From the NCBI GenBank assembly GCA_900548955.1, contig URMQ01000099.1:1-6356 (forward strand): a stretch of DNA of 6,356 nucleotides. Direction: 5' to 3'. Each line of letters begins with the position of its first letter. The stretch's first letter is position 1. Made by a program: the position numbers and the translations under genes. Source of the stretch: an uncultured Eggerthella sp. (GTDB lineage: Bacteria; Actinomycetota; Coriobacteriia; Coriobacteriales; Eggerthellaceae). Below the pieces are notes generated by a model. The model did not search any database and was not told the origin of the DNA. It saw nothing but the letters and a program-made list of their open reading frames with translations. Shown here one piece after another: positions 5,709-6,356 of the stretch.

Positions 5709-6356
5709 ATGAGCGATCAAAACGTCCCTTTCCAAAGCAATCAATCGCAGAACAGCGAAACGCTAGGAAATCAGCCGTCAGCGAATTGGCAGAATGCTGA
5801 CCAGAAAGCTGACGTTTTACAATCGAGCGAGCAGCAACCTACCATGCAGCAAACTGCTACACAGCAAACAGCCTCGCAACAACCCGCTACGCAACAACCT
5901 GCTACGCAACAAACTGCCGAACAATCGACCAGTATGTCGCAATCTGGTGTTTCGCAACCGATCGAGTGCGAGCGGTATCAGCTGCATCATAGTTATATCT
6001 GGCTTTCGGCGCTGCGCGGGGCACCGTATATTTTTGCTGCAGTGTTGTTCTCCTCCTTTTCGGGTGTAACCGTTTTGGCCGACGATCTTGGGCTAACTTC
6101 ACTTCAAATTCCTTTTGCGGTGGGGGTTTGCTTACTTCTTACGCTGGTCATCTTTGGTATAGCCGTGGGATGTTCTGCCATAGGATATCGCTATCGTTGG
6201 TACGAATTTGGTATTTCGGAATTTAGTTCCTATTGGGGTATCTTCAATAAAAATCGCTCTCATGTGCCTTACCAGCGCATCCAATCGGTTAATGAGCAAA
6301 TGTCGCTTTTGCAGCGCTTAGTTGGAGTTTGCACGGTAACCATTGAAACGGCAGGC
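5709..6356 (+). CDS. YdbT-like PH-domain membrane protein with Q-rich N-terminal extension; 3' end outside window
   Basis: The reading frame stays open from the ATG at 5709 to the last base, giving 216 residues of a longer protein. Residues 1-88 are hydrophilic and low-complexity, rich in Q, S, T, A and N, with six QQ-headed pentapeptides at 42-71. Next comes YQLHHSYIWLSALRGAPYIF, then two predicted membrane helices at about 104-124 and 135-158. The beginning of a bacterial PH domain follows: YRYRWYEFGIS, then VPYQRIQSVNEQMSLLQRLV (186-205) and GVCTVTIETAG, the hallmark of YdbS/YdbT proteins. YdbT relatives usually carry two or three such domains and more helices, so much of the gene is likely missing here. 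The start directly abuts the upstream TAA (TAAATG) and has AGAGGA 7 bases before it, so the pair is surely co-expressed and probably forms a complex (inferred from family pairing). Confidence 0.85.
   Translation, partial: MSDQNVPFQSNQSQNSETLGNQPSANWQNADQKADVLQSSEQQPTMQQTATQQTASQQPATQQPATQQTAEQSTSMSQSGVSQPIECERYQLHHSYIWLSALRGAPYIFAAVLFSSFSGVTVLADDLGLTSLQIPFAVGVCLLLTLVIFGIAVGCSAIGYRYRWYEFGISEFSSYWGIFNKNRSHVPYQRIQSVNEQMSLLQRLVGVCTVTIETAG
5832..5921 (+). repeat. 15-base coding repeats giving QQ[TP][AT]x pentapeptides
   Basis: Six consecutive 15-base units encode QQPTM, QQTAT, QQTAS, QQPAT, QQPAT and QQTAE (residues 42-71 of the YdbT-like protein). Units 5877-5891 and 5892-5906 differ by one silent base, which suggests recent duplication; the outer units have diverged further. 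The segment makes a flexible, probably cytoplasmic, tail before the first membrane helix. Confidence 0.9.

Noticed and set aside
5832..5921. CRISPR-like array of 15-base repeats
   Set aside because: The units are contiguous without spacers, keep the reading frame and vary at silent positions, as expected for a protein-coding repeat.
5794..6069. Possible 91-residue protein rich in N, L and R in another frame
   Set aside because: It is an out-of-frame reading of the Q-rich repeat and first membrane region of the YdbT-like gene. The frame from 5709 has the family motifs and a good ribosome site.

Overview
The window holds six protein genes, all on the + strand. The first is cut by the left edge and the last by the right edge. 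It reads as ordinary bacterial chromosome with densely packed, partly overlapping genes. Base composition looks moderate (by eye somewhat below 50% G+C) and even across the window, and I see no mobile element, RNA gene or CRISPR array. The transaldolase/phosphoglucose-isomerase style of isomerase, the hydrogenase-maturation genes and the paired bacterial-PH membrane proteins point to an anaerobic or facultative bacterium. A low- to mid-GC member of the Coriobacteriia (Actinomycetota) would fit, but this is an impression from the protein sequences and no marker gene here proves it.

Positions 2-1036 are the C-terminal part of a glucose-6-phosphate isomerase domain, probably the back half of a bifunctional transaldolase/PGI. 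Its stop codon overlaps the start of hypF (ATGA, 1033-1036). hypF (1033-3507), hypC (3514-3753) and hypD (3846-4922) follow in order. These three make the Fe(CN)2CO cofactor of [NiFe]-hydrogenase: HypF activates carbamoyl phosphate and carbamoylates HypE to yield cyanide, and the HypC-HypD complex carries the iron on which the ligands are assembled. The other partners (hypA, hypB, hypE) and the hydrogenase itself are not in the window. hypE, a common neighbour of hypD, is absent from the position right after it.

Positions 4923-5210 are a 288-base non-coding gap with a weak imperfect hairpin, an AT-rich inverted repeat and a perfect 17-bp tandem duplication. The gap separates the hyp genes from a second, apparently unrelated unit. 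That unit has a YdbS-like PH-domain membrane protein (5211-5708) followed with no spacing by a YdbT-like PH-domain membrane protein (5709 to the window end). The second protein has a glutamine-rich N-terminal extension built from pentapeptide repeats.

I found no convincing undescribed system. The points most worth a second look are the coupling of a central-carbon enzyme to hypF, the missing hypE, the tandem repeat before the PH genes and the Q-rich repeat leader.
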